A stretch of DNA of 64,000 nt from NCBI GenBank assembly GCA_018105865.1, contig CM030862.1:744001-808000 (forward strand), in the 5' to 3' direction. A program made the translations under genes and the position numbers. Below the pieces are notes generated by a model. The model had not been told where the DNA came from and searched no databases. It saw nothing but the letters and a program-made list of their open reading frames with translations. Shown piece after piece: positions 20,046-30,630 of the stretch. The DNA is from Metaphire vulgaris (lineage: Eukaryota; Annelida; Clitellata; Crassiclitellata; Megascolecidae). Within the stretch, counting starts at the first letter, position 1. Every line of letters starts with the position of its first letter.

Positions 20046-22150
20046 TCTGATTTTGTCTTGGTTATCTTTTTTTTAATGAGAACTCTAATGGTGTTGGATT
20101 TTAGTGGCACTGTTGGGACGTGCCTGGTTTATGATTTCTTCATTCAAAATTTACTTGTAATTTCTATCTACTTATTATTATTGTCTGGTTAACACCGGTT
20201 CATGATCAATGACATTTACTTATGACTGGGGCCAAACGGGTTTTGCTTGTTTACGGTTTTGCCGGTTCTTGGAGCAGGAAGTAGTAATAGTTTATGCGGA
20301 ATTTTTTCATCACTGGAGAAACTTTTTGTTACTTGGTCACAACCATTGAATGCTGTCTGAGGCTTAATTAAATCAGTTGAGGACTTATTGCTGATAAACC
20401 TTCCATTAATGGAAATATAAATAAGTAAGGGAATTCTTGGATAGGGATGTGTTGTTTTCCAGACATTCTCATTTTGCTTCTCTTTAATGATTTGTCATCA
20501 GTTGTTGATTTACAAAAAACAATATGGACTCCTTGCACCCCCATAGTTTTCGGCATCCAGTGGGGGAGGGGGTCAGACAGCTAAAGCTAAATCTCAACTG
20601 AGGGATCAGTCTAAACCAGTTTGGGGGGAAGTTAAGCCCAAGCACTCATTTCATGTGGCTGAATTGACCTGATTAAGGTGTGCTACAGTTAATTAAAGAC
20701 TGGCAGATGTATGCTGGCAAAATACTTGCTTAAATAAGTAGTATTATGCTGCTGAATGGAGATTTTGTGGAATTTAACTTTTCTGCACAAAATTTTTATT
20801 TTGCTCCTGGCATCCATTTGACCTTGGTAATGGCCATTGGACGTTGTGAAACCAGAAATCCTTTTCTTGATGGAATTGTATTTCACTTTGGTGAATGATT
20901 GTCTACTTGTTGGGGCTGGACATCAGCTCTGATTTAACCTGCATTAAATTTTGCAAATTTGTTTACGTTATGGTGTTATAAATGAAATATTTTCTTATTA
21001 CATTTATTCATAATTTATGCCCAGCTTTGTCAGAAAATTGGTGATTAGGTTTTGTATACCAGGAGAGAATTGTCATTTGTGTATGCTTTATATTCATTGC
21101 AATCTTCTCCTTTGGCAATTTTTTAGGGCAAATCGAGCACAAATTTTCTTTTAAATTAATGCAGCTGACTGACATTTTGATCCATGTTGCGTGTTGTGCT
21201 TCAAATTTAGTTGATATCAGAAGGTTGCTTACATTGCTTTCATTTAACCAAATCAACATGGAATAATGTAGTTTTTATTAGTTGCTGTAATAAGTGCTTA
21301 AGTGATGACCATTTGCTATTGTCGACTTTCTTCTTAATGTATTCGATTGGATAGGCATTTCATATCTGGATTTCTTCAATCCAAGACTTTCTTTGTTATC
21401 TTTTTCTTCCGTTGTTCCTGGTTTCCTTTTGAACTTAATTACTGAATGTATAAATAATGCACTAGACATTCAAGATCTTTACAATTTGAAAATAAGTTTG
21501 GTATCAATTTTTTTACAGTCACGGTTTGGACAAGATATTTTAAATGAATTTTGAAATTATTTTAATATACTATGTAGACAGTTTCCATACATTCTTTAGG
21601 ATTGATTTGCAAAGCTTAGAATTTCAACATGGTATATGATTTGAATTGCTTTTGAAATGTTATCTTGTCCTGCCCGGTCTTGTTCCAAGTCCACTTTTTT
21701 CCATTTATCAGTTTCATTTGCCAGTTTAAATGCCTATTCTATTTACAATCCAGTCTTCTGTGTTTTCAGTTTCTTATGTAATTTTCTGCGACAGCCACCA
21801 CTCTTCCTTTTGTCAATAAGTTGGTTTCTTCTTTTTTGAAAATCTTCTCTTCTACTCTCATTTTCTTCCGAAACATTTTTCTCTTTCTGCCTATTCAGAT
21901 CCTAAGATCTGTCTTGACGGTTTTGTTTAGTTAACATTTCATAATATTCAGCATTCATTATTTGACATGGCATACATGGTATGACATTATCTTATGTGGT
22001 ATAAATGATGTGTGATTTTTTGTGACATTTTAACTAACTTATGCTATTCATAATTAAACATAATCTATATGACTCGTACAGTTTTGATCTAACTTGGCTA
22101 GACAATATAGCGATGAAATCACTCGCTAGATAGATGGTTTTGATCTAATC
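20046..22150. other. TMEM59 3' flank, no further gene recognised
   Basis: AT-rich sequence without coding signals. CCDC33 (minus strand) should end somewhere between here and 25128, but I could not find its terminal exon. Confidence 0.4.
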
Positions 22151-22169
22151 TTGTAGCTGCTGAATTGTC

Positions 22170-22395
22170 TTAACTTCATTGGCTAGCCATGGGGAACTGG
22201 GCCCCCATTCTGGCCTGGGCGTTGTCATGGAATTTGCGCGAAACCTTTGAGGAATTTTAGGGGGGTGGGTAGCATGATCGAAGTGTATACGTGGATGTTC
22301 AAAGAATTTTCTGACAGATGTTTTTGCTCATCAGAGACTTTTTAACCCAAAACTGTTGATGCGCCCCCATTCCGAAACCCTGGCTACGTCACTGC
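22170..22395. mobile_element. CAGTGGCGTAGC-family MITE, degraded left end
   Basis: Right terminus CCCTGGCTACGTCACTG. The interior matches the copy at 986-1216 (a CTGGCCTGGGCG-like block, an AATTTGCGCGAAAC block). The left end is lost. Confidence 0.55.
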
Positions 22396-22993
22396 TTCAA
22401 TTTATCGTTAACATTACTTAATAAATCTTGCTAACCCGGTAACTGTGGTGATGTGTGCTGCGACTTGGACGCGACCAAGTTATTTTTGGTAGCCTGGTAG
22501 TTGGATGGCAAGGTCTACGTTCTTTTGATTCGAACTTTTCATTGTCTCTTCTTCTTTCTAATGATGGTGAATTGAATAAACTTTATTGTTCTAAGGGTGT
22601 TCATGTTTTGCATTCTTTCTTCTGTTTCATCGAGTCCTGCTATGAGGCTGTAGGACTTTAGTTGCATGCTTTCAACATGTACAGTGGACTTTCTTGCACG
22701 ATTCTGTATAAGCGCCGTAGCTAGAGTATTTAACGTCTGGGGCAAGGTATATACTGTACCTTTTACGCCCCAACAGTTTAAAAACTGGTGGTGACTTTTT
22801 TCTGCTTGGCATATGGGCAATTCTTTCGTTGGGCGTTTAACTTGTTGCAACCATGGTTTCTGGTGCCCCCCCCCTATCCCCCAGCTACAGTTCTGTTCAG
22901 TATTGTGTTGATCTCTGTGAAGATTGAATTAGAGAGATGTGTCTTCAGAATGGCCCGCAGACAGATGTGCCTTTTACAGATTTGAAGTTGTGC

Positions 22994-23260
22994 CAGTGGC
23001 GTAGCCAAGGGGCGTTGGGGGTTAAAACCCCCTTGGCTGCCGAAAACAAAATATTTTTAATGAGTTTCCATGCATTTTAAAAAAATTTATGCGATTTTCG
23101 GGTCAACCCCCCCTGGCTCGACTTGAAAGATTTTAGTAAGGGGCGATAACGTTTTTTTAAACTAGAGGTGATAACGTTTTTTTTGCTTGTCAGGATTTTT
23201 CCAAAGTTGGTCACGTTCAAAAACCAAACCCCCCTTCCGGAAATCCTGGCTACGCCACTG
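22994..23260. mobile_element. CAGTGGCGTAGC-family MITE with perfect 8-bp TSD
   Basis: Termini CAGTGGCGTAGCCA and TGGCTACGCCACTG. AGTTGTGC flanks both sides (22986-22993, 23261-23268). The body, with TTAAAACCCCCTTGGCTGCC near the left end, is shared with 63486-63746, defining a subfamily. Confidence 0.92.
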
Positions 23261-23745
23261 AGTTGTGCACTATATAAATGAACCATAAAAATACTATTGA
23301 AAGTAAGACCATGTGACAGGGGGGTCGGGTCTATTCTTCATGGGATAAGTCGTGAGAGGGCGCAAAACCGTTGAGAAATATTTAGGTGGTGGGGTGGATT
23401 GGTTGCAACAGAAGCGATACATGGACGTCAATGTGCCAAGAACATCTTGAATGCCTTTATGCTTGCTTTTTTAAATTTATTTTTTACTCAGAAATGTCTG
23501 GCCTTGGTGTCGTTGCTCCATTCCGGAAATTACATCCAGGAGATGCCACTTGGCTGTGTACATTTGTGTTTATGATATTGCGTGTCTAATAAATATAGGC
23601 CTAATATTGGGTCGGTGTCGATTGGCCTCTATGCATAAATGCTTGGCAGATTTTTCGACGAGGATCTGTTCGATTTTAACCTCGAATCTGTCGTTCGGTC
23701 GTTTTCGCCAGCCGCTGACCAGATCTGCAATTACAAAAATGGAAT

Positions 23746-23943
23746 CGGTGGCGTAGCCAGCTTATGCAAAGTGGGGTTGTTGATTGGAGGCACTGTGTAA
23801 CTGAACACCAGCGGGGGCCGCGGCCGACCCCCACTACCCACTGCACCCCTCCTTCAACAAAAAGTCGACGGATTTACATCAATTGTTTTGGTCATATTTT
23901 TTTGAAATGGGGTTGTTTGAACAACCCCGTGGCTGTGCCACTC
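23746..23943. mobile_element. CAGTGGCGTAGC-family MITE, diverged
   Basis: Left end CGGTGGCGTAGCCAGC, right end CGTGGCTGTGCCACTC. The flanking 8-mers AATGGAAT and GATGGGAT agree at 6 of 8 positions, fitting an old insertion. Confidence 0.65.
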
Positions 23944-24079
23944 GATGGGATCCGATGCATGAGTCTTCAGGATTCTTGGCAGAAAATCTGGATAACAATT
24001 TTAGACTGCAGCAAAGACAGATAAATGTACAGCAGAGCTGCATGTGCCTTACAAGAAAGAGACGGTTGCTGCCTACAGT

Positions 24080-24250
24080 CATAGGCGGATTTTATTAAAG
24101 GCTAGGGTAGGCTTAAGCCTACCCAACTAATCCCACCAAAACAAACAATTGCTTTTTCCATCAACACCAGGTCTGTCGCGTCCTGGATGGCACCCCCAGA
24201 CCCTCGTGCTAGCCTGCCCACCCAAATATTAAACTCTAAATCCGCCTATG
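24080..24250. mobile_element. CATAGGCGGATTT MITE with perfect 8-bp TSD
   Basis: Termini CATAGGCGGATTT and AAATCCGCCTATG are 13-bp inverted repeats. CCTACAGT flanks both sides (24072-24079, 24251-24258). Confidence 0.88.
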
Positions 24251-24457
24251 CCTACAGTGTAGAATTGTAGAATTTGCTGACTCCAGAAGAATAAGCGGCA
24301 AAACAAAGCATGGTCCTAGTTCTGTTCTGAAGTCATTAATGCCTCGGCTTTGAACATAAAATGTGGGCCTACACAAGTTTTAGCCAATAGGTTTCTTATA
24401 ACTTACATGTTGAGAAATTTTATCCGTTGGCAGTACCGTAAACGACACAACATAGAG

Positions 24458-24848
24458 CAGTGTTTGATCTAGACTCCTGGACTCCGGGGGGGAAACTCAA
24501 AAAGCCGGGGGGAACTGACAAAGCCGGGGGGAATTCTGCTAGGGGCCGCTGTTAGTCAATCAATCAATCAATCAATCAATAAACTTCTATGGCGCCACTA
24601 TCATAATGCCCAGGGCATCAGCCGATGGCGCACCAAATCCAAATAGAATTAGAGCCAGGTCAATCCGGAAGATCAGTCAGAACAGCGGGGGAGCAATCTA
24701 AGGGGGATAAGCCAAGTCAAACAGGTAAGTTTTAAGACCAGATCTAAAAGATGAAGTCCATGCAGTATTCCAAAATTTCCGGGGGAATTTGAAATTTCCG
24801 GGGGGAAAGGGCGATTCCCCCCCCGGAAACGGTCTAGATTAAACACTG
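24458..24848. mobile_element. CAGTGTTT-family MITE interrupted by a LINE
   Basis: Ends CAGTGTTTGATCTAGAC and GATTAAACACTG. Flanks ACATAGAG and GCATAGAG agree at 7 of 8. The outer parts align with the intact copy at 1340-1519, and a 198-bp LINE 3' end occupies 24557-24754. Confidence 0.85.
24557..24754 (-). mobile_element. LINE 3' end nested in a MITE
   Basis: Read on the minus strand it matches the last 200 bp of the LINE at 14460-14809, including the (TTGA)n tail. AGT occurs at both junctions (24554-24556, 24755-24757) but once in the empty copy at 1340-1519, consistent with a short target duplication. Confidence 0.85.
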
Positions 24849-24989
24849 GCATAGAGCCTGCCTAGAAATATCATGGCGGGCTTTCTGGCCTATCGCCCGA
24901 TTCGCCCCGCACCTCCGGAGGACACGGCTATAGCTTTTATATGTTTATATTATAATATTACAATCATGTCAGCGCACGTAAGGTCATTC

Positions 24990-25090
24990 ACAGAGTGAAG
25001 AATCGCAGGTGTTAGGCAATTACTAGGGTTGGATTCGAACCCGCTGCCCATCGGATGCATACCTAAGATCCTACTGCGCCCCTGCAGTAG
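24990..25090 (-). mobile_element. tRNA-like SINE head fragment
   Basis: On the minus strand the block carries GGGTTCGAATCC (box B) preceded by GGGGCGCAGTAGGATCTTAGG, a plausible box A region. The cloverleaf pairing expected of a working tRNA gene is not evident. Confidence 0.4.
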
Positions 25091-25127
25091 ACTATGCGCG
25101 ATCGAGCGCCTGCCACTATAGGCCTAC

Positions 25128-25256
25128 CTGTTGAGCGACTGGTCGTCTGACGCTGTCGAGGACGGACGGACGTCGGGAATTGTTCTGCTCCGCTGCCTCC
25201 AACCGCGTCTGTAGATCGGACTTCTCGTGAGCCCAGCGACGAGAATTTTCCACCAG
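25128..25256 (-). CDS. CCDC33: CCDC33 exon (RRWAHEKSDLQ block)
   Basis: Acceptor ttgtttag, donor CAACAG|gtaggc, 129 nt, phase 0 at both ends. Encodes the conserved SRRWAHEKSDLQTRLEAAEQ helix and then a Ser/Arg stretch. Confidence 0.8.
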
Positions 25257-27404
25257 CTAAACAACAACAAATGGACCACGTCAGTAGGCCTAAACGCCAC
25301 TCTCTAACAGCAGTAGGCTAGTAATAGGTCTAATATAATAGCTTAGGTCTTTGTTGCCAAGAGCAGTAGGCCTATCGATGGGAATAGGCCTATAGGTCTG
25401 GATAACTGACCTTCTGTTCGAGTGTTCGAATTCTTTCTCCGTCTCTGTCCAGCTTCTGTCGCAGTTGGAGCATGTCCTCTTCGTCTTTTCGATTCTTTGC
25501 CATCAGACGGTTTTGCTCCTGCTCATAGACACCACTCGAGTGAGATCTAATATTCGCACCCTGGTTACTAGGCCTACATGTAGTAAAACTCTGAATGATA
25601 TAAAAATAGTGAAGTGTTTAGACGCCTTTTAGATTCTAAGAAAACCTCAATTCTGATAATTAATTAGGGCCAATGGGCCAATGAAGCAGAGGCGATCTAG
25701 GGGAGGGCAGGGGGTACACATGTCCCCGGGCGCCGAGGTGAGGGGCGCCAAAATTTGATATTTGGGTAAGTGAAATGCACAATAAAGTAGAAGAAACACT
25801 TGCGAGGACCTTTTTTTGCTCGTCAGCACTATATGAAGAGAGAGTTGAGGGGCGCGAAAACGATGTGAGGACCTTTTCTGCTTGTCAGTTGTTAGGGGCG
25901 CCAACGTACACTTTGTCCCCGGGCGCCGAATACCCTAGATCCGCCTCTGCAATGAAGGTCTGTAATAACGCTGTTAGTTGATCAAATATTATTATGCCTT
26001 ACAGTGGCGGCTCTAGGATTTGGCAAGTGGGGGGCCGTTGAGGGGCAACTTCTAATCATGGGGGCCAACCATTTGTTGTTTAATGTATATAGCATTAAGT
26101 ATAGGGTCCCAACTGGGGGGCACTGGGGAGGCCAGGCTCTCAATAGGGGGCACGGGCCCCCCTGAGCCCCCCGGTGGAGCCGCCACTGATGCCTTATGGT
26201 GTATCCATTGCGATTAGATCTCTAATCGAAATGACAAGAGATGAACGAAGTTTGGGACATCGATCAAAACGATTGGTCAGTGGAGTGAGGGAAAAGCGCT
26301 GGCTTTGAAGACACTTACCGTTAGAATTTGGTTTTCCTGGCGAAGTCGTTTGTTTTCTTCGATGATTTTGCCTCTGGATTCATGCAGGTCCTTGTCTTTA
26401 AATTGAAATCATTTGCTGTTATAGCAGTTAACGCAAATGAATTGGCGCTATAGGCCTATGCCTATGTCAGCATTGAGTTCAGTGTCGTGACTGCAATGCG
26501 ACCCACGAGGGCCCTGGAGGCCGAAGGCCCCGCCCCTGCTCTCGACTCAATTTTTAGCAGCGAAATTATCATCACGCGACTGCATGGGCGAAAGAATTGC
26601 TTAGCCTACTAGAAGATGGTCTAGAAAAGTAATAATAATTCTTCACCGTCGATTATTAACCATATATTTAATGTCTAAAACAGTCGGATGAACTAGATAG
26701 GCCTAATAATAATTCCAGGCTTCTGTCTTTATCTTACATAATAACGAACATTAGTGCATTAGTAGGAGCCTGTTCGTACGGCTGTGCAAGATATCGTGCT
26801 TCGGAATGTCCCAAGGTATCGTTGCATTTGCAGCAGCATGGCGCAAATGGCTCGCAGCAGCCATGGACCCCGAGTCATATTGAACCATGGTCAGGCGGTT
26901 TAGCGTAACGGTACGTAACTGATTAGATTCTGCGTGTCTTTCCATCAGGGGAAATGGGTCGGACAACCCCCTTCCCGCAAAAGCTTCTACCTCCAGTGGG
27001 GGGGATCCGGAGAGCAAAAAGTTAAAAAGTCTATCCGACTCCTCTAAGGTTCAGCCTCATGCAATGAGAGGTTACCCACCCAGACCAATCGATTCCTACC
27101 AGTGTTTCATCCAGTCTCCAGACCTTGGGGGGAATTGACTTGCCTGGATAGAAAGAGCCGGAGTTCAAGAGGAGGTTTTTGTGAAGGGTTGGGGGGATGG
27201 AGGGAATATCTCCCTTTAGGCCTAGATAAAACACTGATCCCTCCTCTCCAAAATATCCATACATAATACCGCTAAAATAACTAACGTATTTGCATCGATA
27301 TATCGATAATTATACTTAGGCCCTATGCTAATACAGAATACGTTCTTATTATAGAACATAACACTTCTCACACAGGGCAGATCCTACTGAACCACTCAAA
27401 ACTC

Positions 27405-27501
<97 letters not shown>

Positions 27502-29173
27502 GTAGTAGTAGTAGTTGTTGTTGTTGTTGTTTTTGTTGTTGTTGTTGATAGTGATATTATTATTTTAGCGACTGCAATGTGCCCACTGGGTAGAATATCC
27601 TTATAATATACAATTCGTTTGTCGCTGACCTCCCTTGTACCGAGTTTCCAGCAGCTTTTCCATTTTTTCGATTATAATTTCCTGATTGCTGTAAGCTTCT
27701 TCCAGGCCACGGATCTTGGACGTCCTCAGCTGCAGTTGCTTCTCCAGTTGCCTGGAAGGATAATCGAGGGACGCAATGCTCTGTCGTATGGACGCCTTCT
27801 CTCTCTCGTTTTTCTGCAAAACAGAATAGAGAGCTTAGATAGGCCTATCATCGTCACCATCATCATTTAGCTTCTATAGCGCCATTTTAGTCATGTGCTT
27901 GACGTCAGTCGATGGTCGCTGCTTGATTTGAACCGTCATCCCCAATGTCAAATCTAATAGTCAAGACTTCGTTATAACTAGAAGCAGTGCTTATTCTAGC
28001 CACCTTGACATTGGGGGATTTCGAAATGTTGGGAGGGGAGGGGCAAAGTCTGAGTCTCCACACTGTTGAAGGGGAAATTTCCATTCCCCAGCCAACATAT
28101 AAAAAATTTGGAGCGATTTTAAAACTTTGGGGTGGGAATTCCTCCCCCCAGAGAAGGCCTAGAATAAACACTGACTGAGAAGTATTTGTCGAATGGCGTA
28201 AGCTGTAATGTATAGATTCAGTCAAATTCTAGGCAGAATTATACTATTTTTATCACGGAAACTTTATAATAATTCAGACATAGCCTAATTACAGTGAGGA
28301 GAATATCGGTTTCATTGCCAGCCATATAAGAATTTCAAATTTTCATCTCTGGCTTCAGCTGACCATTTTGCAGAGTAAAAGGTCATTCGTTTATTTTGCA
28401 TTCGATAAATCCGTTGAAAAACATCTTTTGCGAATGAAATCTTGCCTGAATGAGTTCCTGCTGTAGCATCAACACTTTGTCGCGGTATTCTTTCAGTGCG
28501 TTTGTCTGTCTGTTGACTCTTTTCGTCAGCAAATCTGTCCGCAAAATCATATAATTCCAAAGATAACTTTTCACATCATAATGTTAACTTCGCTTCCACG
28601 AAATTAAGCCCCTATTGGCATGCTTTAAAGCTATAGAAAGCCAATGCATGTAAACATTAAAAAACGGCATAGTTTATTGAATGTTGAATTTCCTGGAATG
28701 CAGGTGAGACTGTATCTCTAGCGAGGCCAAACCGTTCCATGCACAATGCCATTCGTTAAACGTCGTAAACGCTGGAAGTCACTGGCCCGTGAAAAGAAAA
28801 AACAACGTAGCCATAGCAACGTGTCTCAATCCACTGATTTTCCATGACGTTGCTCGCTCAACCGTGACCGGACCAACCAATGGGAACTCGCCTGCCATAG
28901 ATCGTTTCAATTGAATGGCATATATTGAATTGAATTGACGTATTGAATAGTGCCCATCGCCTGTTGCGCGGAAAAAGTCAATAGAATCCTCCCCAGTCAC
29001 ATCTGAGATCGTGTTCTAAGTAAATTAATGAAGCTTTTATGAAGCGTCTCTTGAAAAACAATTCGATTACAAAGAGTAATGAATTTCTAGGGCATCCATT
29101 TTAAATGTTTCAGCTGAAAATGACTGCTGTTACTTGACAACGAAGCACTTAGAAACCAAGTGCACCTCAGATC

Positions 29174-29254
<81 letters not shown>

Positions 29255-29659
29255 AAGAGATAGAGACAGAGAGAGTTGTATGGCAAGAAGCAAGCAAGCC
29301 ATTACTAGCTTTACGGTGGATTAAATCTTAATTAGAGACCGATTATATGGATCGAGTGTTGGGTAAAATTGGCGTCTAGCCTAAACCTATGATATCCAAC
29401 ATTTTCGAGGATGGGCGATAATTACTCTGCTTAGTAAAAATTGTAACAGTTTAATTGCACTTTTCTTTAGATGTTAAATCGTCTGCTCGGTTTTGGTGTT
29501 GTTGTTGTCGTCGTCGTCATCATTTGCCAGCGCTGACAATGATCTCTTGTCAAGAAACGCAGCACAAAATTTTGTTCATGAACAAGTGATTGAACCCTAA
29601 GAATAAACAGACATTTCTGGTCCGCATAATTTATTATCATCATCATCATCATCATCATC

Positions 29660-29723
<64 letters not shown>

Positions 29724-30202
29724 AGTACTTAAGTACTAGTGGAAATAGCAGTAGTAGTAGTGTCGGTGGTAGTGTTAGTAGTAGCATAATCATGATGTCG
29801 AATTTCACGATCACGTGACAGAAGGAAGAGCAGTTACTATTTCAGCGGTTACCGCATTTTTCCCTGAGGTCTGTTTTGTTGCATAGTTTTGCGTTGTCTG
29901 TTGGATATTCGGTCGCTTCTTTTCTCGACCATCTCTTCGCTTCTTCGTCTTCCGTTTCCCTTTCTGTCGCCGGAAGCTTTCGCGTGCTGCCATCTGGTGA
30001 CGGTCTCGAGGACTTCGCACCGTCCGTTCCCCCAGCCACCTGTCGACGCAGCCGAGCGTTGGTCGTCTGCAGGCGACTCAGCTGGTCGTGCAGGGACGCA
30101 ACGTCGTCTTCCATCCGCTTGACGGTGTCTCGATAGGCGTCCAACTCCTTCGCCTGAACGTCGAGGATGCCGACAGGTGTATCCAAGGTCACCGGGTCGT
30201 CA
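25128..30202 (-). CDS. CCDC33: CCDC33 orthologue, coiled-coil portion (six exons, partial)
   Basis: Six minus-strand exons (30202-29853, 28534-28446, 27813-27630, 26395-26319, 25518-25411, 25256-25128) join in matching phases to about 312 residues. Order and motifs follow the C-terminal half of vertebrate CCDC33: GILDVQAKELDAYRDTVKRM, QQELIQ followed by KNEREK, NQEIIIEKMEKLLE, ENKRLRQEN, and RRWAHEKSDLQTRLE. Nearly all of it is predicted heptad coiled coil with a charged insert in the first exon. Mammalian CCDC33 is testis-enriched and its N-terminal half carries C2-like domains. That half was not found between 30203 and 50136, nor was the final exon below 25128, so either they are diverged or the model is incomplete. 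Transcription is divergent from KCNQ1 and convergent with TMEM59. Confidence 0.8.
25411..25518 (-). CDS. CCDC33: CCDC33 exon (coiled coil)
   Basis: Donor CAGAAG|gtcagt, phase 0. The acceptor may be gagcag at 25519 or gag at 25522, a 3-nt alternative that adds or drops one Gln. Encodes LRQKLDRDGERIRTLEQK. Confidence 0.75.
25687..25949. mobile_element. CAGAGGCG-family MITE with perfect 8-bp TSD
   Basis: Termini CAGAGGCGATCTAGGG and CCCTAGATCCGCCTCTG. CAATGAAG flanks both sides (25679-25686, 25950-25957). A sister copy sits at 53150-53418. Located in a CCDC33 intron. Confidence 0.92.
26002..26188. mobile_element. CAGTGGCGGCT-family MITE with perfect 8-bp TSD
   Basis: Termini CAGTGGCGGCTCTAGG and GGAGCCGCCACTG. 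ATGCCTTA on both sides (25994-26001, 26189-26196). Located in a CCDC33 intron. Confidence 0.92.
26319..26395 (-). CDS. CCDC33: CCDC33 exon (ENKRLRQEN block)
   Basis: Acceptor caatttaaag, donor CTAACG|gtaagt, 77 nt. It completes an Asp codon begun in the preceding exon and encodes IIEENKRLRQENQIL. Confidence 0.8.
27100..27236. mobile_element. CAGTGTTT-family MITE
   Basis: Ends CAGTGTTTCATCCAGTC and GGCCTAGATAAAACACTG. Flanking 8-mers ATTCCTAC and ATCCCTCC agree at 6 of 8. Confidence 0.65.
27403..27560. repeat. (ATT)n microsatellite, about 100 bp, grading into AGT and GTT repeats
   Basis: Thirty or more ATT units are followed by AGT and then TTG units. This kind of compound triplet tract recurs across the window. 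Confidence 0.95.
27630..27813 (-). CDS. CCDC33: CCDC33 exon (IIIEKMEKLLE block)
   Basis: Acceptor ctgttttgcag, donor GGGAG|gtcagc, 184 nt, phase 0 to phase 1. Encodes KNEREKASI at the start and SNQEIIIEKMEKLLETR, the strongest CCDC33 signature. Confidence 0.85.
27985..28173. mobile_element. CAGTGTTT-family MITE, diverged
   Basis: Left end CAGTGCTTATTCTAGCC, right end GGCCTAGAATAAACACTG, G/C-rich interior. The target duplication is no longer exact (ACTAGAAG versus ACTGAGAAG). Confidence 0.6.
28446..28534 (-). CDS. CCDC33: CCDC33 exon with GC donor
   Basis: Acceptor ttgcggacag, 89 nt. Its first two bases complete an Asp codon. It ends CAG|gcaaga, a GC-AG intron. Encodes TKRVNRQTNALKEYRDKV and MLQQELIQ; the following exon continues KNEREK as in vertebrate CCDC33, which supports this boundary. 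Confidence 0.8.
29168..29270. repeat. (GA)n then GACA microsatellite
   Basis: About 58 bp of GA dinucleotides followed by GACA units. Any peptides read here (RE or SL repeats) are artefacts. Confidence 0.95.
29638..29725. repeat. (ATC)n/(AGT)n compound microsatellite
   Basis: ATC units change to AGT units near 29660. Non-coding, in a CCDC33-associated intron. Confidence 0.95.
29853..30202 (-). CDS. CCDC33: CCDC33 exon (KELDAYRDTVKRM block)
   Basis: Acceptor gtttctccag, donor ATGCG|gtaacc, 350 nt. It starts with the last base of a codon, so at least one upstream exon exists. Encodes TPVGILDVQAKELDAYR, a coiled coil through RLRRQV, then a hydrophilic Ser/Arg/Glu insert. Confidence 0.8.
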
Positions 30203-30238
30203 CTGGAGAAACAGAACAGGCCAAACTCATTCGGTGGC

Positions 30239-30440
30239 TGTAGTGGCGTAGCCAGGGTTTCGGAATAGGGGTACAACCGAGAAAGTAATTAAGATCGTCG
30301 AAAAGGAATTCTTCTCACGTTCGCGTATTTCCTTCGATTTTCTCTCCATACCCCTCAGACCCCTCCCTCTCCCATTTTCGCAACAGTTTTGCGCAAATCC
30401 CATGACCGATAGACGCCAGAATAGAGGACCAGCTCCCGTG
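30239..30440. mobile_element. CAGTGGCGTAGC-family MITE, diverged
   Basis: Left end TAGTGGCGTAGCCAGG lies 36 bp upstream of a CCDC33 exon. The interior has the family blocks CGCAAATCCCATGACC and ATTTTCGCAACAG. The right end is reduced to CCCGTGGCAACCCC. Confidence 0.6.
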
Positions 30441-30563
30441 GCAACCCCAATGGGGTGTGGCTGCCCCGCTTAAGAAGATCTGAAGATTTACCAGTCAAAT
30501 CGATATGCATGGCTTCAATCAGTCCTTTAGGGGACATGACACACGGAATGAAATTAATGTCTA

Positions 30564-30573
<10 letters not shown>

Positions 30574-30597
<24 letters not shown>

Positions 30598-30630
30598 GTC
30601 GTCGTCGTCATCATCATCATCATCATCGCG
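30574..30630. repeat. (ATC)n/(GTC)n microsatellite
   Basis: ATC and GTC triplets over about 57 bp. The Ser-only frame here is an artefact. Confidence 0.95.

Noticed and set aside
6418..25090. Possible genuine tRNA genes at 6418, 13508, 15700 and 25030
   Set aside because: Box A and B motifs are present, but cloverleaf stems are not, and they continue into SINE bodies or repeat tails.
29087..29302. Leu/Ser-rich and Arg/Glu-rich frames over the GA tract
   Set aside because: They are translations of dinucleotide repeats and appear in both strands. The same applies to frames at 34124-34389, 37446-37878, 49137-49635, 55159-55454 and 62822-63205.
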